Origin: Candidatus Methanophagaceae archaeon
GTDB lineage: Archaea > Halobacteriota > Syntropharchaeia > Alkanophagales > Methanospirareceae
DNA length: 64,000 bases
Reading direction: 5' to 3'
Assembly (NCBI GenBank): GCA_003194435.1
Contig: PQXC01000004.1
Coordinates: forward strand, 1-64,000
In this document: piece after piece, positions 16,844-26,931 of the stretch
How positions within the stretch are numbered: position 1 is the first letter of the stretch
How the letters are laid out: every line of letters begins with the position of its first letter
Notes under the pieces: generated by a model
Databases searched by the model: none
What the model saw: only the letters and a program-made list of their open reading frames with translations
What the model was told of the DNA's origin: nothing
Program-made: the position numbers and the translations under genes

Positions 16844-16940
16844 CTTCCTTCTTCTTTCTTCCTTCTTCTCCTTTCCTTCCTCCTTCTTTAAAGTAGGTAG
16901 GTTTATGTTTATCATATCCAGATAGAAGAATGTTTTATAT

Positions 16941-17669
16941 ATGGAGGATGACAGTGCGAGGATAAAGGCGAGGATAGAAGAATTGGAGACCGAAGCTAAG
17001 GATTATTCAGCGGCAGTGGAGAAGGAGTTGAGCAAGTTGAGCGGGTTGAAGGGCGAATTGAGCGGTATAACAAATGAGCTGGCTCGAATAAAATCGGATT
17101 TGGAGAGTGAGAATGAGAATAAGAGTAGGGATAAAGAAAAAGAGAAGATAGAGAAGATAGAGGATGCTATTGCTATACTGAGCGAAGAGCTGGAATCGAA
17201 AAAGAAGGAGGCAGAGGGTATATTCAAGGGTGAGCAATATCTAACCGAATTGAAGTATTTGAAAGCGGACTTCGAGAATTATAAGCGCCGGATGGCAAAG
17301 GAGAAGCGTGAAGCTGCTGACTATGCTCTTGAGTGCTTTATTACTGAGTTACTGCCAATCAAAGACTCGCTGGAAGCAGCTATAATGCATGCAAAGACGA
17401 ATAACAAGCCCGAAGGGCTGGTGAAGGGTGTGGAAATGACAATAAAGCAATTTGAAGAGCTTCTGAAACGAGCAGGGCTCGAGGAGATAAAGGCAGAGGG
17501 CGAGAAATTCGATCCATTCAGGCACGAAGTGGTCACAAGGGAGGAGAGGGATATGCAACAGGAGAATACCATCACTGAGGTGGTCAGGAAGGGCTATGTG
17601 TTCCATGATAAAGTCTTGAGACCCGCACTGGTGAAGCTTGCCGTAAGAAAAACCTCAAATACAGAATAA
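16941..17669 (+). CDS. grpE: GrpE nucleotide exchange factor (second copy, canonical)
   Basis: Residues about 118-240 are canonical GrpE: LKADFENYKRRMAKEKREAA, GVEMTIKQFEELLKRAGLEEI, GEKFDPFRHEVV and the closing VRKGYVFHDKVLRPALVKLAV. The N-terminal 115 residues are charged coiled coil, with a Glu/Asn/Lys/Asp repeat insert near 52-66. No dnaK or dnaJ is beside it; the only dnaK in the window is in the operon at 2-6 kb, which has its own divergent GrpE. A TTTATATA string ends 3 bases before the ATG, too close to serve as its TATA box, so the real promoter is probably further upstream in the 97-base divergent spacer with mfnF. Confidence 0.93.
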   Translation: MEDDSARIKARIEELETEAKDYSAAVEKELSKLSGLKGELSGITNELARIKSDLESENENKSRDKEKEKIEKIEDAIAILSEELESKKKEAEGIFKGEQYLTELKYLKADFENYKRRMAKEKREAADYALECFITELLPIKDSLEAAIMHAKTNNKPEGLVKGVEMTIKQFEELLKRAGLEEIKAEGEKFDPFRHEVVTREERDMQQENTITEVVRKGYVFHDKVLRPALVKLAVRKTSNTE

Positions 17670-17765
17670 CTGAATAGAAATGGAAATAGATACATGGTTA
17701 TGGATGGATATGGATAGATATGGATAGATAAATAGACAAGATTTCTAAAAATAAAAATTATAGAG

Positions 17766-18953
17766 ATGAAGATTAAACAGGCGGTGGTACTTGCGGCGGG
17801 TGAGGGTGAGAGGTTGAGACCGTTCACGGCTTCAAAGCCGAAGGTAATGATAAAAGTGGCAAATAAGCCGGTTCTCCAGTACGTGGTGGAAGCGCTGGCG
17901 AGCAATGGTATAAGACGAATTATATTTGTGGTGGGGTATAAGAAAGAGAAGATAATGGATTATTTCGCTGATGGAACCCATTTTGGTGTGGATATAGAAT
18001 ATGTGGTGCAGGAGCACCTGCTTGGAACCGGCAATGCATTGAAGCATGCATCAGAAAAGGTAGATGCTAATGCTCGATTCCTCGTTCTCCCTGGCGATAA
18101 CGTGATAGACGCAGCTACAATCGCGGAACTGCTGGCTGCAGATGAAAATGCGATACTGATAAAAGCGCATGATGATGTGAGCAGATATGGGGTCGTAGTA
18201 CTGGAGGACACGCAAGTAAGGGATATAGTGGAGAAACCGAAGCCGGAGGCGGAGATAAGCAATCTTGTAAATACCGGTATATACGCCTTTGATAGTACGA
18301 TATTCGATTTTATAGAGGATGAACTGCCAGCGGGCTTGATGAAGATGATTCATGCAGGCTACCAGGTAAAAGCTTATGAAACTCATGGCGCATGGCTCGA
18401 TGCCGTTTATCCATGGGATATCCTCCGTCTGAACGATATAGTATTGAAGAGCACCGGGAGCAAGATAGAGGGTAAGGTGGAACGCGGTGTCACAATTAGA
18501 GGTAAGGTCTCAGTGGGTAAGAACACGGTGATAAGGGCGAATTCATATCTGAAGGGACCTGTGCTCATAGGTGAGAATTGCGATATAGGTCCCAATGTCT
18601 GTATCTTCCCGTCCACAAGCATAGGTAACGATGTCGAAATAGGCGCTTTTACTGAGCTCAGGAACTCTGTGCTGATGGATATGGTCAACATAGGCTCTTT
18701 CTGCTCCATCCATGACTCCATATTTGATACCGGGTCGCATCTGGAGGGCGGATTTGTGGCACGAAGCGGAGAGGGCGATATAGAAATCGGAGGCGAACAC
18801 CACAGAGTGAAGGTAGGAGCAATGGTGGGCGAATATTGTGAGATTGGTAGTAATGTAATAGCCACAGCAGGAACCATAATAGGGAATCATGTAGCGATAA
18901 AGCCAATGAAAGAACTGAGTGGGAGGATCCCGGATGGGAGTCTTGTGGTGTGA
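17766..18953 (+). CDS. glmU: Bifunctional sugar-1-phosphate nucleotidylyltransferase/acetyltransferase (GlmU-like)
   Basis: The N-terminal nucleotidyltransferase domain starts with VVLAAGEGERLRPFTASKPK, the nucleotide-binding signature, and continues with VLPGDNVIDAATI. The C-terminal half (about 235-395) is a left-handed beta-helix of hexapeptide repeats, for example IEGKVERGVTIRGKVSVG and IGENCDIGPNV. Archaeal homologues make UDP-GlcNAc from GlcN-1-P. It is followed at once by glmS, so the two supply amino-sugar nucleotides for glycoproteins or S-layer. Related archaeal enzymes also act on other sugar phosphates, so exact substrate is inferred. Confidence 0.88.
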   Translation: MKIKQAVVLAAGEGERLRPFTASKPKVMIKVANKPVLQYVVEALASNGIRRIIFVVGYKKEKIMDYFADGTHFGVDIEYVVQEHLLGTGNALKHASEKVDANARFLVLPGDNVIDAATIAELLAADENAILIKAHDDVSRYGVVVLEDTQVRDIVEKPKPEAEISNLVNTGIYAFDSTIFDFIEDELPAGLMKMIHAGYQVKAYETHGAWLDAVYPWDILRLNDIVLKSTGSKIEGKVERGVTIRGKVSVGKNTVIRANSYLKGPVLIGENCDIGPNVCIFPSTSIGNDVEIGAFTELRNSVLMDMVNIGSFCSIHDSIFDTGSHLEGGFVARSGEGDIEIGGEHHRVKVGAMVGEYCEIGSNVIATAGTIIGNHVAIKPMKELSGRIPDGSLVV

Positions 18954-18955
18954 AG

Positions 18956-20863
18956 ATGTGCGGGATAGTGGGTTATGTAGGTGAGCGGGCTGCACTACCG
19001 ATTCTTCTTGGCTCACTACAACGGATTGAATACCGCGGTTATGACTCCTGTGGCATTCTGGTGCAGGATAATGCAAGTGGAGAGGTGCATCTATATAAAG
19101 GGCTGGAGCCCATAGCGAGCTTGATACAGAATCTGGATGTCTCTCAGTTCCCCGGCACCATCGGGATCGGGCATACAAGATGGGCAACGCATGGTATACC
19201 ATCAAAACGAAATGCACATCCACACATGGACTGTAAAGGTGAGATCGCGGTTGTTCATAATGGCATAATAGAGAACTTCCAGAGCTTGAAGGATAGATTC
19301 TTGAGCAGTTGCCAGTTCAGGTCTGAGACGGATACAGAGGTGATACCGCATCTGATAGAGAAGGCACTGATGAAGGCGATGAAGGCACACACGCATCATA
19401 AAGATTTCAGCCCCCTCTCTTATTCTTATTCTCATTCTCACTCTCAATCACTCACCGCAGATGAATGGTTACTGAAAGAAGCAATAAGAGAATCATTGTC
19501 ATACCTTGCGGGCTCTTATGCGATAATAGTAGCAGTAAAGGGTTTTGATGGACTTATAGCAGCGCGTAAAGAATCTCCACTCATCATCGGGCTCGGGGAT
19601 AGAGAGAACTTCATAGCATCAGATGTACCTGCTGTGCTGGAACAGACGAACCGGGTGATATATCTTGAGGAAGGCGACCTCGCAGTGGTGAAGAAAGACC
19701 GTATATACATAGAAAATGGCGCGGTAGAAGTGACCGGAAGAAGAGGGGCGAGTATGATTCCCTGGACGATAGAAGACGCGGAGAAGGGCGGCTACGAGCA
19801 CTTCATGCTGAAGGAGATACACGAGGAGCCAAAGGCGATTATAGATACGCTCAGAGGCTATTTAACAGAAGATGGCATAAATCTGGGAATTGAGATCAGA
19901 AGTAACATCAAAATCCTGATGGTTGCCTGCGGTACCTCTTATTATGCCGCATTGTGTGGTAAATATATAATAGAGCATCTGGCAGGGATTCCAGTACGTG
20001 TTGAGCTCGCATCCGAATTCAACTATTCGGACTTTGTGCTCGGTGATGATGTGACAGTGATAGCGATAACGCAATCCGGCGAGACTGCTGATACACTGAC
20101 GGCATTGAAGAAGGCGAAACGATTTGGATGCCGGACAGTAGCGATAACGAATGTCCTGGGCAGTTCAGCAACGCGAATCGCAGATGATACAATATATATC
20201 AGGGCGGGACCCGAGATAGGCGTGGCAGCCACTAAGAGCTTCATCGCACAGCTTATTATCCTCTATCTGCTCGGGTTCTACCTCGCTATGAAACCAGAGC
20301 ATGAATTTGAGGAGTGGATAGAGGAATTGAAGCGAATGCCACAGCTCGCTCAGATGGTACTTGACGATGCAGATGCCGAAATCAGGCAATATGCGCGCTA
20401 TCTTGCCGGTTTTGAGGATGTATTCTTCGTTGGACGCGGTGTGAACCTGCCAGTGGCATTTGAGGGTGCACTGAAGCTGAAAGAGATATCCTATATACAT
20501 GCAGAGGGTTATGCCGCAGGTGAGCTCAAACACGGACCTTTCGCTTTACTCACGCAGGATACACCTGTGGTTGCGATTCTGAGTGGAGGTAGTGACGGTG
20601 ATAGTAGTATATACGAGAAGACACTTGGTAATATAAAGGAGATAAAAGCGCGTGGTGCACCGGTGATCGTGATTACGGTTAAAAGTGATGACGAGGTGGA
20701 GAAGTATGTGGATGCGGTGATACATGTACCGGATACCAGGGATATATTCTCGCCTATCCCCACTACTGTTGCACTCCACCTGCTTGCTTACTGGACAGCG
20801 AGGACACGTGGCTGCGAGATAGACAAGCCGAGGAATCTGGCAAAGAGTGTGACCGTAGAATGA
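18956..20863 (+). CDS. glmS: Glutamine-fructose-6-phosphate aminotransferase
   Basis: GlmS makes glucosamine-6-phosphate from fructose-6-phosphate and glutamine. The N-terminal Ntn glutaminase begins MCGIVGYVG; I chose ATG 18956 rather than the GTG at 18950 because the Cys nucleophile must be residue 1 after Met removal. GIGHTRWATHG and VVHNGIIENF follow. Two SIS domains hold ACGTSYYAALCGKY, ITQSGETADTL, EGALKLKEISYIHAEGYAAGELKHGP, and the protein ends KPRNLAKSVTVE. A Ser/Tyr/His dipeptide insert (SYSYSHSHSQS) sits in the glutaminase domain near residue 157. It overlaps or abuts the glmU-like gene, so the two are co-translated. Confidence 0.97.
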   Translation: MCGIVGYVGERAALPILLGSLQRIEYRGYDSCGILVQDNASGEVHLYKGLEPIASLIQNLDVSQFPGTIGIGHTRWATHGIPSKRNAHPHMDCKGEIAVVHNGIIENFQSLKDRFLSSCQFRSETDTEVIPHLIEKALMKAMKAHTHHKDFSPLSYSYSHSHSQSLTADEWLLKEAIRESLSYLAGSYAIIVAVKGFDGLIAARKESPLIIGLGDRENFIASDVPAVLEQTNRVIYLEEGDLAVVKKDRIYIENGAVEVTGRRGASMIPWTIEDAEKGGYEHFMLKEIHEEPKAIIDTLRGYLTEDGINLGIEIRSNIKILMVACGTSYYAALCGKYIIEHLAGIPVRVELASEFNYSDFVLGDDVTVIAITQSGETADTLTALKKAKRFGCRTVAITNVLGSSATRIADDTIYIRAGPEIGVAATKSFIAQLIILYLLGFYLAMKPEHEFEEWIEELKRMPQLAQMVLDDADAEIRQYARYLAGFEDVFFVGRGVNLPVAFEGALKLKEISYIHAEGYAAGELKHGPFALLTQDTPVVAILSGGSDGDSSIYEKTLGNIKEIKARGAPVIVITVKSDDEVEKYVDAVIHVPDTRDIFSPIPTTVALHLLAYWTARTRGCEIDKPRNLAKSVTVE

Positions 20864-20870
20864 AATTGAA

Positions 20871-21548
20871 ATGAACACCAGACGTACCGGATACGGAAAT
20901 AATCGTTCGAGAATCGCACTGATTGTCGTCAGCGTCGGTATTATCGCCATCGCTCTCGCTATCATTGGCTATCTGGGATATTGCCATTATCAACATGAGG
21001 CTGAAGAAGCGGGAGCGGAAGCGGAAGCTGCAACTGCGGTGGCAATTGCACCGAAAGAGCTTCTCGGGATGGAGAAGATGACCGTTGCCAGTGGTAAAGA
21101 TGCTCTTAAGCTCGTAAAGCAATCCCACAGGGGTAAGATCGAGCATGTTCGTGACATGGCAATCATGCACTACATGAATACGAACGGCAGTAAGTTCTTA
21201 ACCCTATGGACAACCCTGTACCCCAGCGATAGGATAGCATATACCGAAGCGGGGAAGATGGCAGCAGGGATGCGCAACTGGGGTGGTGGCTGGACATCCA
21301 ACCTGAATGAGACCACAATTGCCGGTAAGCGGGTTTACATCACCTCTCCTGATGGCATAACTTACCATTACTTCTGGGCAGACCACGAATGGGTATTTTA
21401 TATTGTGCCGCACAACTTCTCGGATGAAGAGCTCAAAAAGGCAATCCAGACATTGGATTTGGACATTAATAAACAAAAGCCAGCAATTGCCCGCCCAACC
21501 CCTCTTCTATCGCTTTATTATGTGACATCACGCCCTTTGATGTGGTGA
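20871..21548 (+). CDS. Hypothetical membrane-anchored protein
   Basis: The 225-residue product has a basic N-terminus, one strong hydrophobic segment (about 16-42, [21 protein letters not shown]) and an Ala/Glu-rich linker, so it is probably anchored with its main domain outside the cell. The outer domain (about 65-205) has conserved-looking aromatic motifs ([26 protein letters not shown]) but I recognise no family. It begins 8 bases after glmS. Its last 83 bases overlap the 3' end of rpsH on the other strand; either the C-terminal residues are poorly constrained or both genes share coding sequence. Confidence 0.7.
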   Translation: MNTRRTGYGNNRSRIALIVVSVGIIAIALAIIGYLGYCHYQHEAEEAGAEAEAATAVAIAPKELLGMEKMTVASGKDALKLVKQSHRGKIEHVRDMAIMHYMNTNGSKFLTLWTTLYPSDRIAYTEAGKMAAGMRNWGGGWTSNLNETTIAGKRVYITSPDGITYHYFWADHEWVFYIVPHNFSDEELKKAIQTLDLDINKQKPAIARPTPLLSLYYVTSRPLMW

Positions 21549-21858
21549 CTATGAGCATACCGAAATCTCGTGCAGGTAAGAACCTCTTCTCCCATTTCTC
21601 ATATTCCCGCACACGAACGAAGAACCTGGGCTTTATCGCATTGCAGTTGTTTATCCTGCCCCTCAGCTTCACTTTGAATACGCCGCCTTTACCATCTTCT
21701 ATGTACTCGAACTCTTCTATATAGCCACCTTCCTTCATTACCCCCAGCACGTTCCCTATCAGCTTAGAAGCAGGCTTTATACTGCATTCCATCTTCCCTA
21801 CACGTTCCGTATTCTTTATATGCGATAACGCATCTGCAAGTGGGTCATTTAATGACAT
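21466..21858 (-). CDS. rpsH: 30S ribosomal protein S8
   Basis: The protein opens [22 protein letters not shown] and closes [26 protein letters not shown], the signature ends of archaeal uS8, which binds helix 21 of 16S rRNA. Length 130 is normal. It follows rpsN by 40 bases, as in the archaeal spc operon, but L6, the usual next gene, is absent: a convergent gene overlaps the 3' end instead. Confidence 0.97.
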   Translation of the reverse strand: MSLNDPLADALSHIKNTERVGKMECSIKPASKLIGNVLGVMKEGGYIEEFEYIEDGKGGVFKVKLRGRINNCNAIKPRFFVRVREYEKWEKRFLPARDFGMLIVTTSKGVMSHNKAIEEGLGGQLLAFVY

Positions 21859-21898
21859 TCTTCTCCTCTCTCCTTTCTCTCTTCTCCATTATCCTCAA

Positions 21899-22054
21899 TC
21901 AGTTGTATTTCTTAAATCCTATATCCCTCGCTATCTCCCTGAAGCACTGCCGACATAGATATATCCCGTATCTGCGGATCAAACCCCGCCGTCTGCCACA
22001 TCGCCTGCATGCGTTCGCGCCCCTCCCAAATCTCTTATCTTTGTTCCTCTCCAT
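21899..22054 (-). CDS. rpsN: 30S ribosomal protein S14 (zinc type)
   Basis: A 51-residue uS14 of the zinc-binding archaeal type. The start is the ATG at 22052-22054, giving [21 protein letters not shown]-x2-C (CRRC) and C-x2-C (CRQC) form the zinc site, and the end is [13 protein letters not shown]. The frame runs open further upstream but that part is not ribosomal. L5, which normally precedes S14, is not adjacent. Confidence 0.95.
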   Translation of the reverse strand: MERNKDKRFGRGANACRRCGRRRGLIRRYGIYLCRQCFREIARDIGFKKYN

Positions 22055-22148
22055 TGCTTCTCTTCCTATCTTCCTATCTTCTATCTCCCTATATTGTATG
22101 CTATAAAAATAAAATAAAACCTCGATAAACCTCACTGTCGCTGTCGCT

Positions 22149-23522
22149 TCAGACACGCCGGTGTATATTGTTATAAGAGCAGAAAGGTACAATTCTGCCG
22201 TCCGGCAGGCCATAATGAATTACGCACCGCCTTAAACGCTCGAGATCGAAGTTATAAGAGTCCATAAAGTGCATAGTACCTATGAATAGGAGTTTGAAGT
22301 GCAGAGCGCTCAGGTCATGATAATCGTGGCTTTTTATTACACTCACAAATAGCTTCTTCAGCAATTCCAGCCTGATATTCCTCAATGCCGCAATAAGCGA
22401 TATCTTACCCCGCTCTTTATATATCGCTGCCAGCCTCTCCATATCTACATATCTCGTTATCGGCTCCGGTTTAGGTTTATCATCTACGAAGATGAGGTAG
22501 GAGAAGGCACCACATGCGAAATGGCATCCGACTCCCGATTTACCGATGGATGTGAGCAGCATGCTCATCAAAGAGGGGGGGAAGAAATCGTTCTTATGTA
22601 TGAAGCCCGTTTGCTCTTCTATCGCTCTCACAACATCTGATACCGTTATACGCTCGCTCGCCCGATAGGGGGTTCTACCACAGAATGAGACCGGCTGGAA
22701 ATTCACACCCCGTATGATATCCCTGTTCTCTATCGCGAACTTTATGATAGCACCGATCTGGTCATCGTTAACGCCCTTAACAAGTGTGGGTACGAGTACG
22801 ATTGCGGGTTTAGGACCTGCTTTTCGATGGTTCTCTATCGCTTTCTTCTTTATTGCAAGCAGTTTCCGACCACGCAACTTCTCGTAGGGCAAATCCGTCA
22901 CACCATCAAACTGGAGATAAATAACACTTGTACCTGCGGATTCTATCTCGCGGCAGTATTCCGCGCTCTGTGCCATCTTTATGCCGTTCGTATCCACCTC
23001 TACATGCTCGAATCGCTGTCTCGCATACGCTATCAGTTCCGGCAGGTCTGCTCTGAGTGTGGGTTCGCCACCACTGAATTGGATTCCCGCCGCGTTTGTA
23101 TTGGTTGCGAAGTTGTCTATAATGGCTTTTATCTCATCTGCCGTTGGGTCTTTACCATATCCATTGCTACCTGCGAAACATACCGGGCATCTCAGGTTGC
23201 AGCGATTGGTCACATCTATGATACCAAGCACAGTGGGGGATTCATGACCCGGGCACAGACCACATGCAAAAGGGCAACTGGCATCTGGTTCGGGTTTGGG
23301 TTCGGGTTTGGCACTCGCTACACTCACATTCCGTATCCGTATGTCCTGCGCTTCAAATCGCCTGTATAACTGATAATCAGACCAGTAGAGGTCTTTGAAA
23401 TGACCATGTTCTGGACAGTTCTTGGCGATGTACACGGCTCCTCCTTCTTCATACAGGCGCGCATCTATGACACGATGGCAGACCGGGCAGATGCTCTTTG
23501 TGGCTCCTATAAAGGTTCCCAT
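22149..23522 (-). CDS. Radical SAM enzyme, Tes/MJ0619-like (candidate tetraether lipid synthase)
   Basis: The layout matches the archaeal family that includes MJ0619 and the tetraether synthase Tes, which couples two archaeol chains to make membrane-spanning GDGT lipids. N-terminal Cys set C12, C15, C36 (ICPVC and NCPEHG); a second set [15 protein letters not shown] (C83, C87, C90); the radical SAM triad CNLRCPVCF (C108, C112, C115); [11 protein letters not shown]; and the closing [17 protein letters not shown] then [11 protein letters not shown]. At 457 residues it is slightly short. Related members were earlier described as pterin methyltransferases, so the exact reaction is not fixed by sequence. 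A Lys/Pro/Glu dipeptide insert (KPEPKPEP, 72-79) separates the Cys sets. Confidence 0.7.
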   Translation of the reverse strand: MGTFIGATKSICPVCHRVIDARLYEEGGAVYIAKNCPEHGHFKDLYWSDYQLYRRFEAQDIRIRNVSVASAKPEPKPEPDASCPFACGLCPGHESPTVLGIIDVTNRCNLRCPVCFAGSNGYGKDPTADEIKAIIDNFATNTNAAGIQFSGGEPTLRADLPELIAYARQRFEHVEVDTNGIKMAQSAEYCREIESAGTSVIYLQFDGVTDLPYEKLRGRKLLAIKKKAIENHRKAGPKPAIVLVPTLVKGVNDDQIGAIIKFAIENRDIIRGVNFQPVSFCGRTPYRASERITVSDVVRAIEEQTGFIHKNDFFPPSLMSMLLTSIGKSGVGCHFACGAFSYLIFVDDKPKPEPITRYVDMERLAAIYKERGKISLIAALRNIRLELLKKLFVSVIKSHDYHDLSALHFKLLFIGTMHFMDSYNFDLERLRRCVIHYGLPDGRIVPFCSYNNIHRRV

Positions 23523-23639
23523 TTTGCTATTTCAACGATAATATAAAGTTATCTATAAAAAACAGAAAAAACAGTAGTTCCAGGTCCAGCTGGATTACTG
23601 GGCATAGTTTACGCGGGCGGCGGGGTATGCGAAGTGCCC

Positions 23640-24833
23640 TTATTTCTGATTCTTGATGGTTTCTAACAGATGGTCGGTGAATGCAGTGCATGTGAGACCA
23701 TCAGAACGCCCCGTGATGGTATATTGCTTTGTGCAGACATCGAGAGCCGTGTCCAGGCTTTGTGCCTCTGCTATGAATCCTATATGCCTGAGCAGCATTG
23801 CAGCCGCACGCAAGATACTTGTAGGATTCGCATATATAGCACGCCCCTCCTCCACCATTCGCAATGCGGAGCCATGAACAGCCTCGAACATTGCGTATCG
23901 GTCACCTATGTTGGCACTACCCGCGGTGCCCACACCGCCCTGGAGCTCCGCAGCTTCATCTGTGATTATATCGCCATAGAGATTGGGGAGCACGATAACG
24001 CGGAAGTCACGCCTGCGGTTCGCATCCAGCAGCTTCGCTGCGAATATGTCCACAAACCAGTGGTCCCATACGACTTCGTGATAGTCACGGGCAACGCGTT
24101 CCGCTTCCTTGAGGAACTTACCATCCGTCGTTTTTATTATATTCGCTTTCGTTACCACTGTCACCCTGTTGATTCCGTTTCGCTTCGCATACTCAAATGC
24201 CATGCGTATTATCCGCTCGGCACCTATGGTGGTGGTGACCTTGAAATCAATTGCCAGGTCCTCTGTTATGTTTATGCCCCTGCTTCCGAGTGCATACGCG
24301 CCCTCGGTATTCTCTCTGAAGAAGACCCAATCTATACCCTCTTCCGGTATCTTCACGGGGCGGACATTTGCAAACAGGTCCAGTTCCCGCCTCAACGTTA
24401 CGTTCGCACTCTCGAGATTCGGGTATGGGTCGCCCGCTTTGGGCGTTGTTGTCGGTCCTTTAAGAATCACATGGCAGCGTTTTATCGCGTCCATTACATC
24501 CTCCGGCACCGATTGCATGAGCTTCGCACGGCGTTCTATGGTTAGACCTTCTATCTCACGGAAGATGACCTCCCCGGTGCTCAATTTATCATCGAGCAGG
24601 AACTGTAATACTCGCTCCGCCTCCTTTATTATGTAGGGTCCGATACCATCACCGCCAACGAACCCCACCACAATGGGGCGCTGCAATGCATGATTCAACG
24701 GTGTGCCACTTGCTGCACCTGCATTTGCTTCCTTCAAACGCTGAATACGACTCAACTGCTCTTCCACTATCTCGCCAAAAAGCCTCTTCGCTCTTTCCAC
24801 TACCGCCGCATTCGCTTCTCTCGTCGCTGTCAT
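23640..24833 (-). CDS. icd: Isocitrate/isopropylmalate dehydrogenase family enzyme (probable isocitrate dehydrogenase)
   Basis: A beta-decarboxylating dehydrogenase. The core has GFVGGDGIGPYI, LKGPTTTP, NVTLRRELDLFANVRPVK, VFFRENTEGAYA, the metal/substrate region VVLPNLYGDIITDEAAELQGGVG, and MFEAVHGSA. The isocitrate-like reading rests on the long N-terminal helix (about 50 residues before the Rossmann strand) and on TPLNHALQRPIVVGFVGGDG; isopropylmalate or homoisocitrate activity cannot be excluded. It begins 9 bases after the tRNA-Arg gene on the same strand and probably shares its transcript. Confidence 0.8.
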   Translation of the reverse strand: MTATREANAAVVERAKRLFGEIVEEQLSRIQRLKEANAGAASGTPLNHALQRPIVVGFVGGDGIGPYIIKEAERVLQFLLDDKLSTGEVIFREIEGLTIERRAKLMQSVPEDVMDAIKRCHVILKGPTTTPKAGDPYPNLESANVTLRRELDLFANVRPVKIPEEGIDWVFFRENTEGAYALGSRGINITEDLAIDFKVTTTIGAERIIRMAFEYAKRNGINRVTVVTKANIIKTTDGKFLKEAERVARDYHEVVWDHWFVDIFAAKLLDANRRRDFRVIVLPNLYGDIITDEAAELQGGVGTAGSANIGDRYAMFEAVHGSALRMVEEGRAIYANPTSILRAAAMLLRHIGFIAEAQSLDTALDVCTKQYTITGRSDGLTCTAFTDHLLETIKNQK

Positions 24834-24842
24834 ATAGAATAG

Positions 24843-24917
24843 CGGACCCGACGGGATTCGAACCCGCGATCCCCGGCTTAGAAGGCCGGTGCTTTATCCT
24901 GGCTAAGCCACGGGCCC
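24843..24917 (-). tRNA. tRNA-Arg (anticodon UCU)
   Basis: The 75-base minus-strand gene folds as a full cloverleaf: acceptor GGGCCCG with CGGGTCC (one G-U pair), anticodon stem CCGGC/GCCGG with loop CTTCTAA (anticodon TCT, reads AGA), and T-arm GCGGG-TTCGAAT-CCCGT. Discriminator G; CCA is not encoded. It sits 13 bases after one protein gene and 9 bases before the next. Confidence 0.97.
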
Positions 24918-24930
24918 TGGTAATTAGTAA

Positions 24931-25326
24931 TTAGAACAGTGACTCGGAACTCTTCTCTGCACCCTTCGCTATCGCTTCTTCCACCGATGCCAGGTCCTTC
25001 ATTATGAACAGCCGGGCTTTTTCCTGCTCTACCGATTCAATCGAGTTCTTCAATATGGGGGCATATCTCTTGAACCTGTCTATCTTCACAGTATATGGCG
25101 CCAAATCCTCAATGGGTACGAGCTCAAAGCCTTTACCCTCGAGGTATTTCATCACCTTGTTCCGCTCACCGGTGTTCTTCAGCTCGAATCTGTACTTCAC
25201 TCGATTATAATAGGCTGAGAGCGTATCAAATATCTCACGGTCATCAAAGAAATACTTGAAACACCACAAACTGCCTATCTTGAAGATATTTATCTTTGTT
25301 CTTTCGTTTGCTTCACTCATACTCAT
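24931..25326 (-). CDS. Hypothetical protein downstream of argG
   Basis: A 131-residue cytoplasmic protein, beginning 6 bases after argG on the same strand. It is mixed alpha/beta with aromatic-rich parts (SLWCFKYFFDDREIFD and YYNRVKYRFELKNTGERN) and a C-terminal helix. I do not recognise a family; ties to arginine metabolism or the adjacent tRNA-Arg are guesses from position only. Confidence 0.7.
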   Translation of the reverse strand: MSMSEANERTKINIFKIGSLWCFKYFFDDREIFDTLSAYYNRVKYRFELKNTGERNKVMKYLEGKGFELVPIEDLAPYTVKIDRFKRYAPILKNSIESVEQEKARLFIMKDLASVEEAIAKGAEKSSESLF

Positions 25327-25332
25327 CTCTTA

Positions 25333-26538
25333 TCACTTATCACCTCCTCTCGTTATAGCCGCCAGCCTCGATTGAAACCCGTGATAGAGGGAGAACCCTT
25401 CTGCTGTTCTCTGTTCTCGTTTCACATCGAACGATACCTCCTTTGAGTATAGTGCGTATGGCGATTCGCGCCCGACCACCCGTGCAACACCCTTGTTCAG
25501 CTTCAAATATACCGTGCCGTTCACACGCTCCTGCGTCTTATCTATGAAGGCATTGAGAGCATCAAAGAGCGGGTCCATGACAAGACCCTGATAGACCAGT
25601 TCACTCCATGCTCTATCAACCAGTTCCTTGAATCTCAGTTCGTTCCTCGTCAATATGAGCCGTTCGAGATCCCGATGCGCCTCCAATAGAATAGTAGCAG
25701 CAGGATGCTCATAAATCTCTCGCGCTTTGAACCCGAGAACCCTGTCTTCCATCATGTCCGTCCTGCCTATCCCGTGCTTACCGCCGATGGCATTCAGCAT
25801 CTTTATCAATGCGACTCCGTCCTGCTCAGTTCCGTTCACAGAGACCGGAACTCCCCGTTCAAAAGAAATCTGCAATAGTTCCGGTTCTTCCGGTGCTTCT
25901 TCAATAGAGGCAGTCCAGCGGAACACCTCCTCTGGCGGTGAGAACGCCGGGTCTTCCAGCTCACTACCCTCTATACTCCTGCTCCACATGTTCTCATCCA
26001 CGCTCCATCTCTTATTCTTATCGTTATCCTTATCCTTACCATCGTTGCGCTCAAAGGAGATGCCGTGCTCTGCTGCATATCGCCTCTCCTCCTCACGCGT
26101 TAAACTCAGTTCCCGCATCGGTGCAATCACCTCAAGGTCGGTGGTTCTGAAGACCGCATCGAATCTGAGCTGGTCGTTACCTTTGCCGGTACAGCCATGA
26201 GCGAGTGCATTCGCGCCTTCTCGCAGGGCTACTTCCACCACATGCCTCGCTATCAGTGGTCTCGCCATTGCAGTCCCAAGGACGTATCCCTCATAGGAGC
26301 CGTTCGCCTTGACCAGCGGGAAGATGCAGTTGTGAACGAACTCCTGCTTCGCATCTACCATGACAAAGGAGTCGCTCAGCTTCTCTGCTCGCACTCGCGC
26401 TTCCTTTAACTCCTCCTCCGGCTGTCCCACATCCACTGTTACCGCAATCACCTCATCATACCCGTAATGCTCCCTGAGCAGAGGGATACAGACAGAGGTA
26501 TCCAGTCCACCGGAGTATGCCAGTACTACCTTCTTCAT
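25333..26538 (-). CDS. argG: Argininosuccinate synthase
   Basis: ArgG joins citrulline and aspartate with ATP. The N-type ATP pyrophosphatase loop is [16 protein letters not shown] at the N-terminus; [15 protein letters not shown] and [22 protein letters not shown] are family signatures. At 401 residues it is of normal length. A Lys/Asp/Asn insert (KDKDNDKNK) near residue 165 lengthens a surface loop. First gene of a minus-strand run continuing through a small protein gene and tRNA-Arg. Confidence 0.97.
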   Translation of the reverse strand: MKKVVLAYSGGLDTSVCIPLLREHYGYDEVIAVTVDVGQPEEELKEARVRAEKLSDSFVMVDAKQEFVHNCIFPLVKANGSYEGYVLGTAMARPLIARHVVEVALREGANALAHGCTGKGNDQLRFDAVFRTTDLEVIAPMRELSLTREEERRYAAEHGISFERNDGKDKDNDKNKRWSVDENMWSRSIEGSELEDPAFSPPEEVFRWTASIEEAPEEPELLQISFERGVPVSVNGTEQDGVALIKMLNAIGGKHGIGRTDMMEDRVLGFKAREIYEHPAATILLEAHRDLERLILTRNELRFKELVDRAWSELVYQGLVMDPLFDALNAFIDKTQERVNGTVYLKLNKGVARVVGRESPYALYSKEVSFDVKREQRTAEGFSLYHGFQSRLAAITRGGDK

Positions 26539-26931
26539 TTGCTCACTCTCTTACCACTTACTATTACTACTAAACTTATTTATTGTTTGTATTTAGTATT
26601 AGTAAAATGCTCATTCCTCCTTGAACCATCGGAAACAGAATGATGGATGCGAAACCAAGTTTCCTTTGAGTTGAGCAAGAGCTCAAAATTACGATGAAAT
26701 GCGTACTAAAATTTATATTGGAATTTCCACCTTTTAAAACCAGAGAGACGGTTATTGCTACAATAGTTGTTGCTAATTGAATAGGTGATGAAAAAATGGA
26801 AGAGATGATTTAGTTTTTGTTTCACAAACCGAATCTTTTTAGGGTTCTTTGGTTATACACCTAACAAGTAACACATAACACAAATCCACGAAAAGGCGAA
26901 GGGGCGAAAGGGGAAAAGGAGGGGAAGAGAG
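26539..26931. other. Intergenic region upstream of argG and the DUF2330 remnant
   Basis: About 390 AT-rich bases with no supported gene. It should hold the divergent promoters of argG (minus) and of the secreted-protein gene at 26932 (plus); TTATAC at about 26852 is a weak TATA candidate for the latter, and GGAGGGGAAGAGAG just before 26932 a ribosome site. Nothing else is clear. Confidence 0.5.

Noticed and set aside
16931..16938. TTTATATA before grpE as its TATA box
   Set aside because: It ends 2-3 bases before the start codon, so a start site about 25 bases on would fall inside the gene with no later in-frame Met nearby.
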